Shown in pieces: positions 16,595 through 24,059 of a stretch of DNA of 64,000 nt. The translations under genes were made by a program, and so were the position numbers. The notes under the pieces were generated by a model. It saw only the letters and a program-made list of their open reading frames with translations. It searched no databases and was not told where the DNA came from. Numbering within the stretch: the stretch's first letter is position 1; the number at the start of each line of letters is the position of its first letter. This stretch comes from B2-G16 sp964528085 (GTDB lineage: Bacteria; Bipolaricaulota; Bipolaricaulia; UBA7950; UBA9294): the NCBI GenBank assembly GCA_964528085.1, contig CAZGRE010000001.1, positions 16,834 through 80,833 on the forward strand. The letters run 5' to 3'.

Positions 16595-16623
16595 TTGACT
16601 CCGAGCGGAAAAAGCTGTACCTT
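16595..16623 (+). promoter_or_regulatory. Promoter of the ABC-2 exporter leader
   Basis: -35 TTGACT (16595-16600), 17-bp spacer, -10 TACCTT (16618-16623). The predicted start near 16630 is just ahead of the structured leader. Confidence 0.55.
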
Positions 16624-16632
16624 ATTCCCATC

Positions 16633-16747
16633 GACCGGTCGCAAACGACCGACCAGGAGGTCGCTGCCGATGAGAAGGATTAGTAAGCTCTAGAACCGAA
16701 CGGTTCTCCATCCGGTGAGGAGACTCACCGCCCATTGTCGGCCGGTC
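16633..16747 (+). promoter_or_regulatory. Structured leader RNA (candidate riboswitch or attenuator) before an ABC exporter
   Basis: Four helices can be drawn by eye. P1 is GACCGGTC (16633-16640) with GGCCGGTC (16740-16747). P2 is CGGTCG (16636-16641) with CGACCG (16646-16651), which competes with P1 for the same bases. P3 is AGAACCG/CGGTTCT (16692-16698/16701-16707). P4 is CGGTGAG/CTCACCG (16713-16719/16724-16730), closed by a GAGA (GNRA) loop. A TTTTTT run (16757-16762) and the AAGGAG of the transporter gene follow. The P1/P2 exclusivity suggests switching. A comparison with four-way-junction classes such as NiCo would be sensible; I cannot assign a class. Confidence 0.5.
16670..16693 (+). 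CDS. Possible 7-residue leader peptide
   Basis: ATG AGA AGG ATT AGT AAG CTC TAG encodes MRRISKL. AGGAGG lies 9 bases before the ATG, an ideal ribosome site, and the stop codon sits at the foot of hairpin P3. This arrangement resembles short ORFs that control resistance-type exporters by ribosome stalling. The ORF could also be a chance part of a structured RNA. Confidence 0.35.
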   Translation: MRRISKL

Positions 16748-16782
16748 ATTCCCAGGTTTTTTCATCTAAATAAGGAGCTATC

Positions 16783-17607
16783 ATGAGCACGCGCCCACTC
16801 GAGATCGAGGGCGTGCACAAGTCCTTCACCCGGAGAGGGCGGGCGAAGTCGAGCAGGCCATTTCGCAGGAAAAAGCTGGAGAAGGTCGTCGCCCTGCGCG
16901 GGATCGACCTTACGATCGAACAGGGGGAGGTGTTCGGCGTCCTCGGCCCGAATGGGTCGGGAAAGTCGACGCTGATCCGGCTCGTCTCGACCCTCCTCCT
17001 CCCAGATGAAGGGAAGATCCGCGTCTTCGGCCACGACGTCGAGCACGAGCCGTTCGCCGTCAAGCGGCTGATCAACCGCGTCTCAGTCGACGCCGCGTTC
17101 TTTAAGAAGTTCTCGCCGATCGAGAACCTCCTCTACGCCGCCCGCCTGTACGGCCTGAGCGCAAGAGAGGCGAGGAAGGAGATGAGAAGGATCATGAAGC
17201 GGCTCGGGCTGAAGGAGGAGACGTTCAATCAGCCGATGGAACAGATGTCGCGCGGGATGCAGCAGAAGGTCGCCGTCGCACGTGGGCTTCTCACCTCCCC
17301 GACCCTCCTCCTCCTCGATGAGCCGACGACAGGGCTCGATCCTCACTCGAAGCGGGACGTACAGAGGTTCGTCCGGGAGATCCGCGACATCCACGATACG
17401 ACCGTCCTTTTGACGACGCACGACATGGAGGAGGCCGACCGGATCTGCGACCGGATCGCGATCATCGACGAGGGGAGGATCGTCGCCCTCGACACCCCGG
17501 AGGGGCTGAAGGGGAGAATCCCGGGATCGAACGGGAAGAGAACGACGCTCGAGGACGTCTTCCTCCAGCTTACCGGGCACAGATTGGAAGAGGAGAAAGA
17601 AGAATGA
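16783..17607 (+). CDS. ABC-2 type transporter, ATP-binding protein
   Basis: A 274-residue ATPase with Walker A GPNGSGKST, signature MSRGMQQKV (a variant of LSGGQ often seen in exporters), Walker B LLLLDEPTTGLD and the His-loop TTHDMEEAD. About 18 basic residues (RRGRAKSSRPFRRKKLEK) are inserted between the first strands. ATG 16783 has AAGGAG 6 bases upstream. The stop overlaps the permease start (ATGA). Family context is drug, lipid or polysaccharide export (DrrA-like); the substrate cannot be read from sequence. Confidence 0.9.
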   Translation: MSTRPLEIEGVHKSFTRRGRAKSSRPFRRKKLEKVVALRGIDLTIEQGEVFGVLGPNGSGKSTLIRLVSTLLLPDEGKIRVFGHDVEHEPFAVKRLINRVSVDAAFFKKFSPIENLLYAARLYGLSAREARKEMRRIMKRLGLKEETFNQPMEQMSRGMQQKVAVARGLLTSPTLLLLDEPTTGLDPHSKRDVQRFVREIRDIHDTTVLLTTHDMEEADRICDRIAIIDEGRIVALDTPEGLKGRIPGSNGKRTTLEDVFLQLTGHRLEEEKEE

Positions 17608-18428
17608 ACCGACTGATACGGGAGATGCGTGGGGCGTACGCGTTCGTCGAGAGGAACTTCAACCTGATCAAGCGTTATTGGGGGTGGGAGATCGTCTGGC
17701 TGATCTACTCCCTCGTCAACTCCCTCGCCGTCACCTACATCGGCGCTGGGATGGAGCGGATCAGCGGCCAGTCGCTCGACACGGAGTACCTGATCACGTA
17801 CCTCCTCGTCGGAACTCTGATCTGGCAGTATCTATCGGTGATCTTCTACTCGATCAGCGAGATGATCGCCTGGGAGCGCTGGGAGGGGACGATCGAGTAC
17901 ACGTTCATGGCCCCTGTCTCGCGGTCGACCCACCTCGTGGGAACGACCCTGTTCGCGATCGGTTACGGGATCATAAGGACGCTGATCATCCTCGCCATCG
18001 TCGCCTCCTTCTTCCACCTCGACCTTCGCGGGGCGAACCTCCCAGGGGCGGTCCTCCTCCTCCTGGCGGGGAGCGTGTCGTTCGTCGGACTCGGGATCCT
18101 CGCCGCCGTCTTACCCCTCCTCTACCCGGAGAGGGGGGCGCAGATGACGAACGCCGCCGCCGCCATCCTCCTCCTCATCTCCGGGGTCTACTATCCGGTG
18201 GCGACCCTCCCCGGATGGCTGCAGAGGATCGCCGCCGGATCCCCTGCCACGTACGTGATCGAGGGGATGCGCGGCTGCCTCCTCCGAGGGGAACCGACGG
18301 CGACCCTCCTCCCGACGGTCTTCATGCTGATCGGGACCGGTCTTGTGATCATCATGATCGGGCTTCTCGTCTTCCGGCACGTGGAGGCGTATGCAAAGCG
18401 GGCAGGGAGGCTGAAGCGAAGCGGATAA
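17604..18428 (+). CDS. ABC-2 type transporter, permease
   Basis: This 274-residue membrane protein has about six hydrophobic spans, including segments near 30-50, 68-88, 110-135, 145-175, 178-200 and 232-258. The typical ABC-2 block (IAWERWEGTIEYTFMAPVSR) precedes the third span, and GVYYPVATLPGWLQ sits before the last loop. It is translationally coupled to the ATPase. A perfect hairpin follows the stop by 7 bp. Confidence 0.9.
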   Translation: MNRLIREMRGAYAFVERNFNLIKRYWGWEIVWLIYSLVNSLAVTYIGAGMERISGQSLDTEYLITYLLVGTLIWQYLSVIFYSISEMIAWERWEGTIEYTFMAPVSRSTHLVGTTLFAIGYGIIRTLIILAIVASFFHLDLRGANLPGAVLLLLAGSVSFVGLGILAAVLPLLYPERGAQMTNAAAAILLLISGVYYPVATLPGWLQRIAAGSPATYVIEGMRGCLLRGEPTATLLPTVFMLIGTGLVIIMIGLLVFRHVEAYAKRAGRLKRSG

Positions 18429-18435
18429 ATGATGA

Positions 18436-18457
18436 AGGCGCGGGAAATCCCGCGCCT
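18436..18457. terminator. Hairpin between convergent genes
   Basis: AGGCGCGGGA / TCCCGCGCCT, a 10-bp perfect stem with an AA gap between the arms, lies between the exporter and the TatT-like gene. Neither side has a T run, so termination by the classical mechanism would be weak. It may act bidirectionally or protect 3' ends. Confidence 0.5.
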
Positions 18458-18482
18458 CCATACCCCTCCTATACGCTGAAGC

Positions 18483-19454
18483 CTACAGGTGCTCTTCTAC
18501 CTCTTCCAGGAATTCCGCCGCCTTTTCCTGTGATATCGCGTTGTACAGCGGATACTTCTCTCCCACCGGCTCTGCCAGGACCTCATCGAGGATCCGCTTC
18601 GCATCCTCCCACATCCCCTTCTCCATCAGGTAGTACTGGACGAAGAAGAGGCGGTTCTCGAAGTACTCGTCCGCCGCTGGGTCGACCGGGCCGAAGTCCG
18701 GGCAGTCGTTGCACTCAGCACAGATCTCCGGCTCGTTGACGACCTTGCAGAAGTAGCCGAGGGACTTGTTGAAGTTCTTGCTGTAGTGAACGAGGATCCC
18801 CAACCTTGGAAGCCCTCCCCAAAACGCGCCGAGCGCCCGGTAAGAGCCGTAGTTCATGTATGTGTCATCCAGTTCCAGACAGCGAAGGTACATGACTTCG
18901 GTCTGATCCGGGATCTTGGCAAAGACAGCCTTGACCTTGTTGAACTCCGCCACTCTGAGCCAGTTCGCCCCCGTCCAGTAGAGGGCCGCTATGTCGGTCT
19001 CTTGCTTGACGGCGTCGATGAACCGGCCGATGTCCTTTGTCGGAGACCCCTCTATCTCAGCGAACGTCGGATCCATCCGGAGGCTCTTCATCCCCCAGTT
19101 CTTCCCCTTTACGTAGGTCGATTCCTCTTCCTCCTCGCCGGAGAGGAACGCATCGGCCAACGTGTAGTAGGCCTGGGAGAGCTTGTTTAGAAGATCCTTG
19201 TTCGCTGGATCGACGTAGAAATCGTTGACCGCCAGTTCATCGAGTTGATCGAGATCCTCTGGAACCCCCAAAGTAGCCAGGAATGCCGCGATCGCTCCCT
19301 CAAGCTGGGCGCGCCCCTCGTCATTGTATTGGACCATGATGTCGCTACCTGAGAACAGGGCGAGAGCCTCGTCGAGGGTCATCGCACACGCTATGATGCC
19401 GAACCCCACAAGCAGCACAAGCGCCAACGGTATGAGCTTTCTCATCTTCCTCAA
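18483..19454 (-). CDS. TatT-like lipoprotein (TRAP transporter T-component family)
   Basis: A 323-residue exported protein with a lipoprotein signal (LVLLVGFGIIAC, lipobox IIAC, Cys about 23). The mature part is helical and TPR-like. It carries the hallmarks I associate with TatT/TRAP-T proteins: ALYWTGANWLRVA, LRCLELDDTYMNYGSYRALG and the GLPRLG segment followed by HYSKNFNKSLGYF. TatT proteins form periplasmic trimers linked to TRAP uptake systems. No dctP/Q/M genes are nearby, so the partner is unknown. The start MRKMRK is behind AGGAGGTTGAGG. Confidence 0.75.
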   Translation of the reverse strand: MRKMRKLIPLALVLLVGFGIIACAMTLDEALALFSGSDIMVQYNDEGRAQLEGAIAAFLATLGVPEDLDQLDELAVNDFYVDPANKDLLNKLSQAYYTLADAFLSGEEEEESTYVKGKNWGMKSLRMDPTFAEIEGSPTKDIGRFIDAVKQETDIAALYWTGANWLRVAEFNKVKAVFAKIPDQTEVMYLRCLELDDTYMNYGSYRALGAFWGGLPRLGILVHYSKNFNKSLGYFCKVVNEPEICAECNDCPDFGPVDPAADEYFENRLFFVQYYLMEKGMWEDAKRILDEVLAEPVGEKYPLYNAISQEKAAEFLEEVEEHL

Positions 19455-19477
19455 CCTCCTAATCGGTCGTTGACCGG

Positions 19478-19506
19478 ACTATACCGGAATAGGGTTAGAC
19501 CGACAA
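19478..19506 (-). promoter_or_regulatory. Promoter of the TatT-like gene
   Basis: Minus strand: -35 TTGTCG (19501-19506), 17-bp spacer, -10 TATAGT (19478-19483). The predicted start near 19471 leaves a short leader with the AGGAGG ribosome site. Confidence 0.6.
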
Positions 19507-19529
19507 ACCCCGAGCTGGAGGGAGGAATC

Positions 19530-19558
19530 TGGACGAACGATGATCCCCTGGTTATAGT
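19530..19558 (+). promoter_or_regulatory. Promoter of the ferredoxin gene
   Basis: -35 TGGACG (19530-19535), 17-bp spacer, -10 TATAGT (19553-19558). The leader of about 25 nt carries AAGGAGG. Confidence 0.55.
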
Positions 19559-19590
19559 TCGCTCGCATCCGAGCTAAAAAGGAGGAACGA

Positions 19591-19773
19591 ATGGCTAACC
19601 CAACCGTCAACAAGGACCTGTGCGTAGGGTGTGCCATCTGCACCCAGGTCTGCTCAGACGTGTTCGAGCTGGGAGCGGACGGCAAGGCAGAGGTGAAGGC
19701 CGGCGCCGACCTGAACGCCGCCTGCATCCAGGATGCCGCCGATCAGTGTCCGGTCGGCGCGATCACCACATAG
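19591..19773 (+). CDS. [4Fe-4S] ferredoxin, single cluster
   Basis: This 60-residue electron carrier has a cluster site CVGCAICTQVC plus CPVGAI: ligands Cys11, Cys14, Cys17 and Cys53. The two other cysteines (21 and 45) occupy the positions that form a disulfide in Thermotoga maritima ferredoxin, which it matches in length and layout (VFELGADGKAEV, DAADQCPVGAI). It is a monocistronic gene with its own promoter, AAGGAGG ribosome site and a strong terminator. Confidence 0.93.
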   Translation: MANPTVNKDLCVGCAICTQVCSDVFELGADGKAEVKAGADLNAACIQDAADQCPVGAITT

Positions 19774-19778
19774 GCGAG

Positions 19779-19812
19779 AAGGGCGCGGAGGAGAACCTTC
19801 CTCCGCGCCCTT
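19779..19812 (+). terminator. Terminator after ferredoxin
   Basis: AAGGGCGCGGAGGA and TCCTCCGCGCCCTT form a perfect 14-bp stem around a 6-nt loop, 5 bp after the stop codon. The downstream tail is CCCCCTTC, not a T run. Confidence 0.7.
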
Positions 19813-19838
19813 CCCCCTTCGAATAACCTGTTTACCAA

Positions 19839-19867
19839 TTGTCCCCTCACCGACAGGTTGATAGGAT
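19839..19867 (+). promoter_or_regulatory. Promoter of the patatin-EamA-ahcY operon
   Basis: -35 TTGTCC (19839-19844), 17-bp spacer, -10 TAGGAT (19862-19867). The expected start near 19874 is 12 bases before the TTG start codon. Confidence 0.6.
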
Positions 19868-19885
19868 ATACGCCGGTGGAATGCG

Positions 19886-20749
19886 TTGAGTGAGCGGAAG
19901 ATCGGGCTTGTCCTATCGAGCGGCGGAGCACGGGGGACGGCGCATATCGGGGTCCTCAAGGTCCTCGAGGAAAACGGGATCGTCCCCGACGTCATCGCCG
20001 GCTCGAGCATGGGAGCCCAGGTCGGCGGAGCGTACGCCGCCGGGGTGGCGATCGACGAGATGGAGGCCCACTGGCGTTCCAGCTCGTGGAAGCGGGTGGC
20101 GAAGACCCTGTTCCCGACAATCCCTTGGTCGGGATGGAGCTCCGGGCGTGAGGTGACGCGCTTCCTCCGCGACCTGTTCGGCGACCGGAGGATCGAGGAC
20201 CTCCCGATCCCATACGCCGCCGTGGCGACCGACCTCGAGACAGGAGAGGCGTTCCCGATAACATCAGGCCCGCTCGCCCAAGCAATCCGGGCGAGCCTCT
20301 CCGTCCCCGGGCTGTTCGTCCCGGCCTGGTTCGAAGGCCGGCTCCTGATCGACGGGGGGGTGACCAATCCCCTACCTATCGACGTCGCCCGCTCCCTCGG
20401 AGCCGACGTGGTGATCGCCGTCGACGTCCTCGTCGAGCCGGGCGAGGTCAGGCTAGCGGGGATCTCCTCCCCTTCATCAGGGAAGATCCTCGGCTTCATA
20501 AGCGGGGGTGGTTCGGAGGAGAGGAGGTTCTATCCGAGCGTCTTCTCCGTCCTCTTCCAGATGTCGACCGTCTTCCAGAAGAGGATCTTAAACCTCCTCC
20601 TCCAATCGAACCCGCCCGACGTCCTGATCCGCCCGGATTTCTCCGTTGACCCTCCCTCCTACAGCGATCCCGGCAGGGGGATCGAGGCGGGGGAGGAGGC
20701 GGCCCAGCGGGCCCTACCCGCAATCCGCCGCGCCGTCTCAGGGGCGTAG
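19886..20749 (+). CDS. Patatin-like phospholipase (RssA type)
   Basis: This 287-residue predicted acyl hydrolase has a Ser-Asp dyad. GGARGTAHIGVL forms the oxyanion region, GSSMG holds the nucleophilic Ser, and DGGVTNPLPI holds the catalytic Asp. No signal peptide is present, so it should act in the cytoplasm or at the inner membrane. The start is TTG 19886, preceded by GGTGGA. It is first gene of an operon with EamA and ahcY. The substrate is unknown. Confidence 0.9.
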   Translation: MSERKIGLVLSSGGARGTAHIGVLKVLEENGIVPDVIAGSSMGAQVGGAYAAGVAIDEMEAHWRSSSWKRVAKTLFPTIPWSGWSSGREVTRFLRDLFGDRRIEDLPIPYAAVATDLETGEAFPITSGPLAQAIRASLSVPGLFVPAWFEGRLLIDGGVTNPLPIDVARSLGADVVIAVDVLVEPGEVRLAGISSPSSGKILGFISGGGSEERRFYPSVFSVLFQMSTVFQKRILNLLLQSNPPDVLIRPDFSVDPPSYSDPGRGIEAGEEAAQRALPAIRRAVSGA

Positions 20750-20754
20750 AGCGG

Positions 20755-21633
20755 TTGGACGAGAGAGGGCGCCTCTTTCCGGTCAGGATCGCCATCGGGG
20801 TAATCGCCGTCTCATTCGGTTCGATACTCGTCCGGCTCGCCGGAGAGGCCTCCCCGCTCGCCATAGCCGGATGGCGGCTCGGGCTCGCCGCCGTCTTCCT
20901 CCTCCCGATCGTTGCACTTCACGGCAACCTAAGAAGGATCGACAGACGGATCCTCCTCCTGGCGATCGGGAGCGGCTGCGCCCTCTCCCTTCACTTCATC
21001 CTCTGGATCTCATCGCTTGAGTACACGAGCGTGTCGAGCTCCGTCCTCTTCGTGACGACGCATCCGATGTTCGTCGGGATCGGATCCCATTTCCTATTGA
21101 AGGAACGGGTCGGCCGGAGGCTCGTAGCGGGGATCGCCCTATCGATAATCGGTGGGATCATCATCGGCTGGGGTGACCTGAGAATCGGCGGGAGGGCGGT
21201 TTACGGCGACCTCCTCGCCATCGGCGGGGGGCTCGCTGCCGCCATCTACTTCCTGATCGGCCGAACCGTAAGGAAAGGGTCGAACCTGATCGACTACATC
21301 GCGATCGCTTACGGAACGGCCGCTGCGATCGTCCTTCTGAGCTGCGCCGCCACCGGGGCCCGCCTCACCGGGTTCTCACACCAAACCTATCTCTATCTTT
21401 TCCTACTCGCCATCGGGCCACAGCTGATCGGGCATACGACGTTTAATTGGGCGCTCAAACACCTATCGGCAGCGAAGGTCTCCGTCGTCATCCTCGGCGA
21501 GCCGGTCGGGGCGACCATCCTCGCTATCCTATTCTTCCGGGAGGTCCCGGGATGGTTGAACGGGATCGGCGCTGTGATCATACTCGTCGGGATCTATCTC
21601 AGCCTGCGAAGCGAGGAGGGTCAGAATGGGTGA
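20755..21633 (+). CDS. EamA/DMT family transporter
   Basis: A 292-residue membrane protein with ten predicted spans in two EamA repeats (IAIGVIAVSFGSILVRLAGE..., then GDLLAIGGGLAAAIYFLIGR...). The motif LNGIGAVIILVGIYLSLR closes the second repeat. The family exports metabolites or amino acids; no substrate can be inferred. The start is TTG 20755, 5 bp after the patatin stop; the end overlaps ahcY by 8 bp. Confidence 0.88.
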   Translation: MDERGRLFPVRIAIGVIAVSFGSILVRLAGEASPLAIAGWRLGLAAVFLLPIVALHGNLRRIDRRILLLAIGSGCALSLHFILWISSLEYTSVSSSVLFVTTHPMFVGIGSHFLLKERVGRRLVAGIALSIIGGIIIGWGDLRIGGRAVYGDLLAIGGGLAAAIYFLIGRTVRKGSNLIDYIAIAYGTAAAIVLLSCAATGARLTGFSHQTYLYLFLLAIGPQLIGHTTFNWALKHLSAAKVSVVILGEPVGATILAILFFREVPGWLNGIGAVIILVGIYLSLRSEEGQNG

Positions 21634-22837
21634 GGGAAGCGGTCGGGCAAAGATCGAGTGGGCGCAGGGGCATATGCCCCTCCTCAGTCGACTGAAGGAA
21701 AGGTTCGTGGAGGAACGCCCGTTCTCAGGGTACCGGATCGGGATGAGCATCCACCTCGAGGCGAAGACCGCCTGCCTGGCGATCCTCCTCCGCGACGGGG
21801 GAGGGGAGGTATCGGTGACCGGGAGCAACCCCCTATCGACCCAGGACGACGTCGCCTCGGCCCTCGCTGAGGAGGAAGGGATCTCCGTCCACGCCCGGCA
21901 CGGCGTCTCGGAGCGGGAATACGTCTCTCACCTTGAGAGGGTCATCTCCGCCTCGCCGGAATTGATCCTCGACGACGGGGGAGATCTCGTCCACCTCCTT
22001 CATGAGGGGGATCCGACCGGGGTGCTCGGGGGGTGCGAGGAGACGACGACCGGCGTGATCCGCCTGCGGAGGCTGGCGAAGGAGGGAAGGCTCCGCTTCC
22101 CGATGTTCGCGGTGAACGACGCCAGGATGAAGTACCTGTTCGACAACCGCTACGGGACGGGTCAATCGGTCTGGGATGCGATAATGCGAAGGACGAACCT
22201 CCTCCTCGCCGGGAAGTCGGTGCTCGTCGCCGGCTACGGCTGGTGCGGCCGCGGGATCGCCTCCCGCGCCCGTGGGCTGGGGGCGAGGGTGACGGTCGCC
22301 GAGATAGACCCGGTGAGGGCGATCGAGGCGTGGATGGACGGGTTCCGCGTCTCCCCGTTACAAGAGGCGATCGGCGAAGCGAACATCGTGGTCACAGCGA
22401 CCGGCTGCACCGCCGTCGTAGACGAGGATGGACTCAGACGGGCGAAGGACGGGGTCATCCTCGCCAACGCCGGGCACTTCAACGTCGAGATCGACGTCGA
22501 ATCCCTGGAGCGGATCTCCCACTCGAAGCGGGTCGTACGGGAAGGGATCGAGGAGTACACGCTCGCCGACGGCCGTCGGATCTACCTCCTCGGCGAGGGG
22601 CGCCTCGTCAACCTCGCGCTCGGAGACGGGCACCCGGTCGAGATCATGGACATCTCGTTCACCGTCCAGGCGCTGACCCTCCGCCATCTGGTGAAGGAGG
22701 GACCGTTCCGGCCCGGCCTCCACCCTGTCCCAGAAGAGATCGACGAGGAGATAGCCCGGATGAAGCTCGCCTCCCTCGGCGTCTCGATCGATTCCCTCAC
22801 CGAGGAGCAGCGCGCCTACATTGGCCGTAACGGGTGA
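21626..22837 (+). CDS. ahcY: Adenosylhomocysteinase, short form
   Basis: The enzyme (403 residues) splits S-adenosylhomocysteine to adenosine and homocysteine, removing the inhibitor of methyltransferases. Seen: MSIHLEAKTACLAILL, GSNPLSTQDDVASAL, GVIRLRRLAKEGRL, NDARMKYLFDNRYGTGQS, and the NAD fold GKSVLVAGYGWCGRGIASRA. It lacks the roughly 40-residue insertion and the KPDHYRY tail of E. coli-independent eukaryotic-type forms, as in Thermotoga and archaea. A GGAGG site precedes ATG 21626. Confidence 0.94.
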   Translation: MGEGSGRAKIEWAQGHMPLLSRLKERFVEERPFSGYRIGMSIHLEAKTACLAILLRDGGGEVSVTGSNPLSTQDDVASALAEEEGISVHARHGVSEREYVSHLERVISASPELILDDGGDLVHLLHEGDPTGVLGGCEETTTGVIRLRRLAKEGRLRFPMFAVNDARMKYLFDNRYGTGQSVWDAIMRRTNLLLAGKSVLVAGYGWCGRGIASRARGLGARVTVAEIDPVRAIEAWMDGFRVSPLQEAIGEANIVVTATGCTAVVDEDGLRRAKDGVILANAGHFNVEIDVESLERISHSKRVVREGIEEYTLADGRRIYLLGEGRLVNLALGDGHPVEIMDISFTVQALTLRHLVKEGPFRPGLHPVPEEIDEEIARMKLASLGVSIDSLTEEQRAYIGRNG

Positions 22838-22889
22838 GCCCGTCTACCGCAGAGGAGAAAAACAAGGTACAATACCGGATCGGAGGTTG

Positions 22890-24059
22890 ATGGTGAACAG
22901 GTCAAGGACAAGAAGAGCGCTGATCATCGCAATCCCGGTGATCGCCCTCGTCATCGCGATCGGGGTCGGCGGAAGCCAACAGACGGGAGACGACCTGTTC
23001 GCACCGGTATACCAGATCTATCAGTACATCAAAAGCTACTTCTACAAGCCCGAGTTGATCGACGATCAGAAGGCCCTGTACGGGGCGATGAAAGGGGTCG
23101 TCGAACAGCTCGGCGATCCGTACAGCGAGTTCCTCGATCCCGAGGAGAGGGAGCTGTTCGATGAGGCACTGGAAGGGGAGTTCACCGGCGTCGGGATCGA
23201 GATCACGATCGTCGATAATGTGCTGACGGTCATCACGCCCCTCGTCGGGACGCCGGCGGAGGCGGCCGGTGTCCTCGCCGGCGACCGGATCCTTCAGATC
23301 GACGGTGAATCGACGGAAGGGATAACGCTCACCGAGGCGGCGTACCGGATCCGCGGTGAGGAGGGGACGACCGTCGTGTTGACCGTGCGGCACGAGGACG
23401 GGACGGTGGAGGATATCCCGATCGTCCGCGCGAAGATCGAGATCGCGTCCGTGGAGAGCGAGCCCCTCTCCGACGGGAGGATCGGCTACATAAGGATCTT
23501 CCGGTTCGAATCCGACACCGTCTCCGAGCTCGATCGCGCCATCAACTCGCTCGACCTCGAAAACCTCACCGGGCTGATCCTCGACCTGCGGAACGACCCG
23601 GGCGGGTACGTCCCGACGGCAGTCGAGGTCGCGAAGAGGTTCATCGACGACGGGATCATCGTGATAATGAAGGATCGGGTGAGCGGTGAGCGGAAGTACT
23701 ACTCGCACGGAAACTCGGTCCCGAACGTCCCGCTCGCCGTCCTGATCAACCGGGGTACGGCGAGCGCATCGGAGATCGTCGCAGGCGCGATCCGGGACAA
23801 CGGGATGGGGATCCTGATCGGGGAGAAATCGTTCGGCAAAGGGGTCTACCAGTCGTTCATCGACTTCCCCGACGGATCGGCGCTGAAGATCACCTCGGGG
23901 GAGTACTTCACCCCCCGCGGAGATGTGGTGAACGGAATCGGCCTGTCCCCTGACATCGAGGTCGACGAGGACACCGATCCGATCGACGTCGCGAAGTCAT
24001 GGATCGAGGCCCACGCCGGGGTCGAGATGCCGATCGACCTCGACGAAGAGAGCGGATGA
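22890..24059 (+). CDS. ctpA: C-terminal processing peptidase (S41)
   Basis: A membrane-anchored periplasmic protease of 389 residues. One N-terminal span (about 9-28) precedes the S41 N-domain. A PDZ domain follows (GTPAEAAGVLAGDRILQIDG), then the Ser-Lys catalytic core: LRNDPGGYV, RGTASASEIVAGAI (Ser294 in this numbering) and GEKSFGKGVYQ (Lys317). ATG 22890 follows CGGAGG; the frame could also start at 22821, but that part does not look coding. The stop overlaps gpsA (ATGA). A TACAAT box (22868-22873) lies upstream without a good -35. Confidence 0.92.
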   Translation: MVNRSRTRRALIIAIPVIALVIAIGVGGSQQTGDDLFAPVYQIYQYIKSYFYKPELIDDQKALYGAMKGVVEQLGDPYSEFLDPEERELFDEALEGEFTGVGIEITIVDNVLTVITPLVGTPAEAAGVLAGDRILQIDGESTEGITLTEAAYRIRGEEGTTVVLTVRHEDGTVEDIPIVRAKIEIASVESEPLSDGRIGYIRIFRFESDTVSELDRAINSLDLENLTGLILDLRNDPGGYVPTAVEVAKRFIDDGIIVIMKDRVSGERKYYSHGNSVPNVPLAVLINRGTASASEIVAGAIRDNGMGILIGEKSFGKGVYQSFIDFPDGSALKITSGEYFTPRGDVVNGIGLSPDIEVDEDTDPIDVAKSWIEAHAGVEMPIDLDEESG

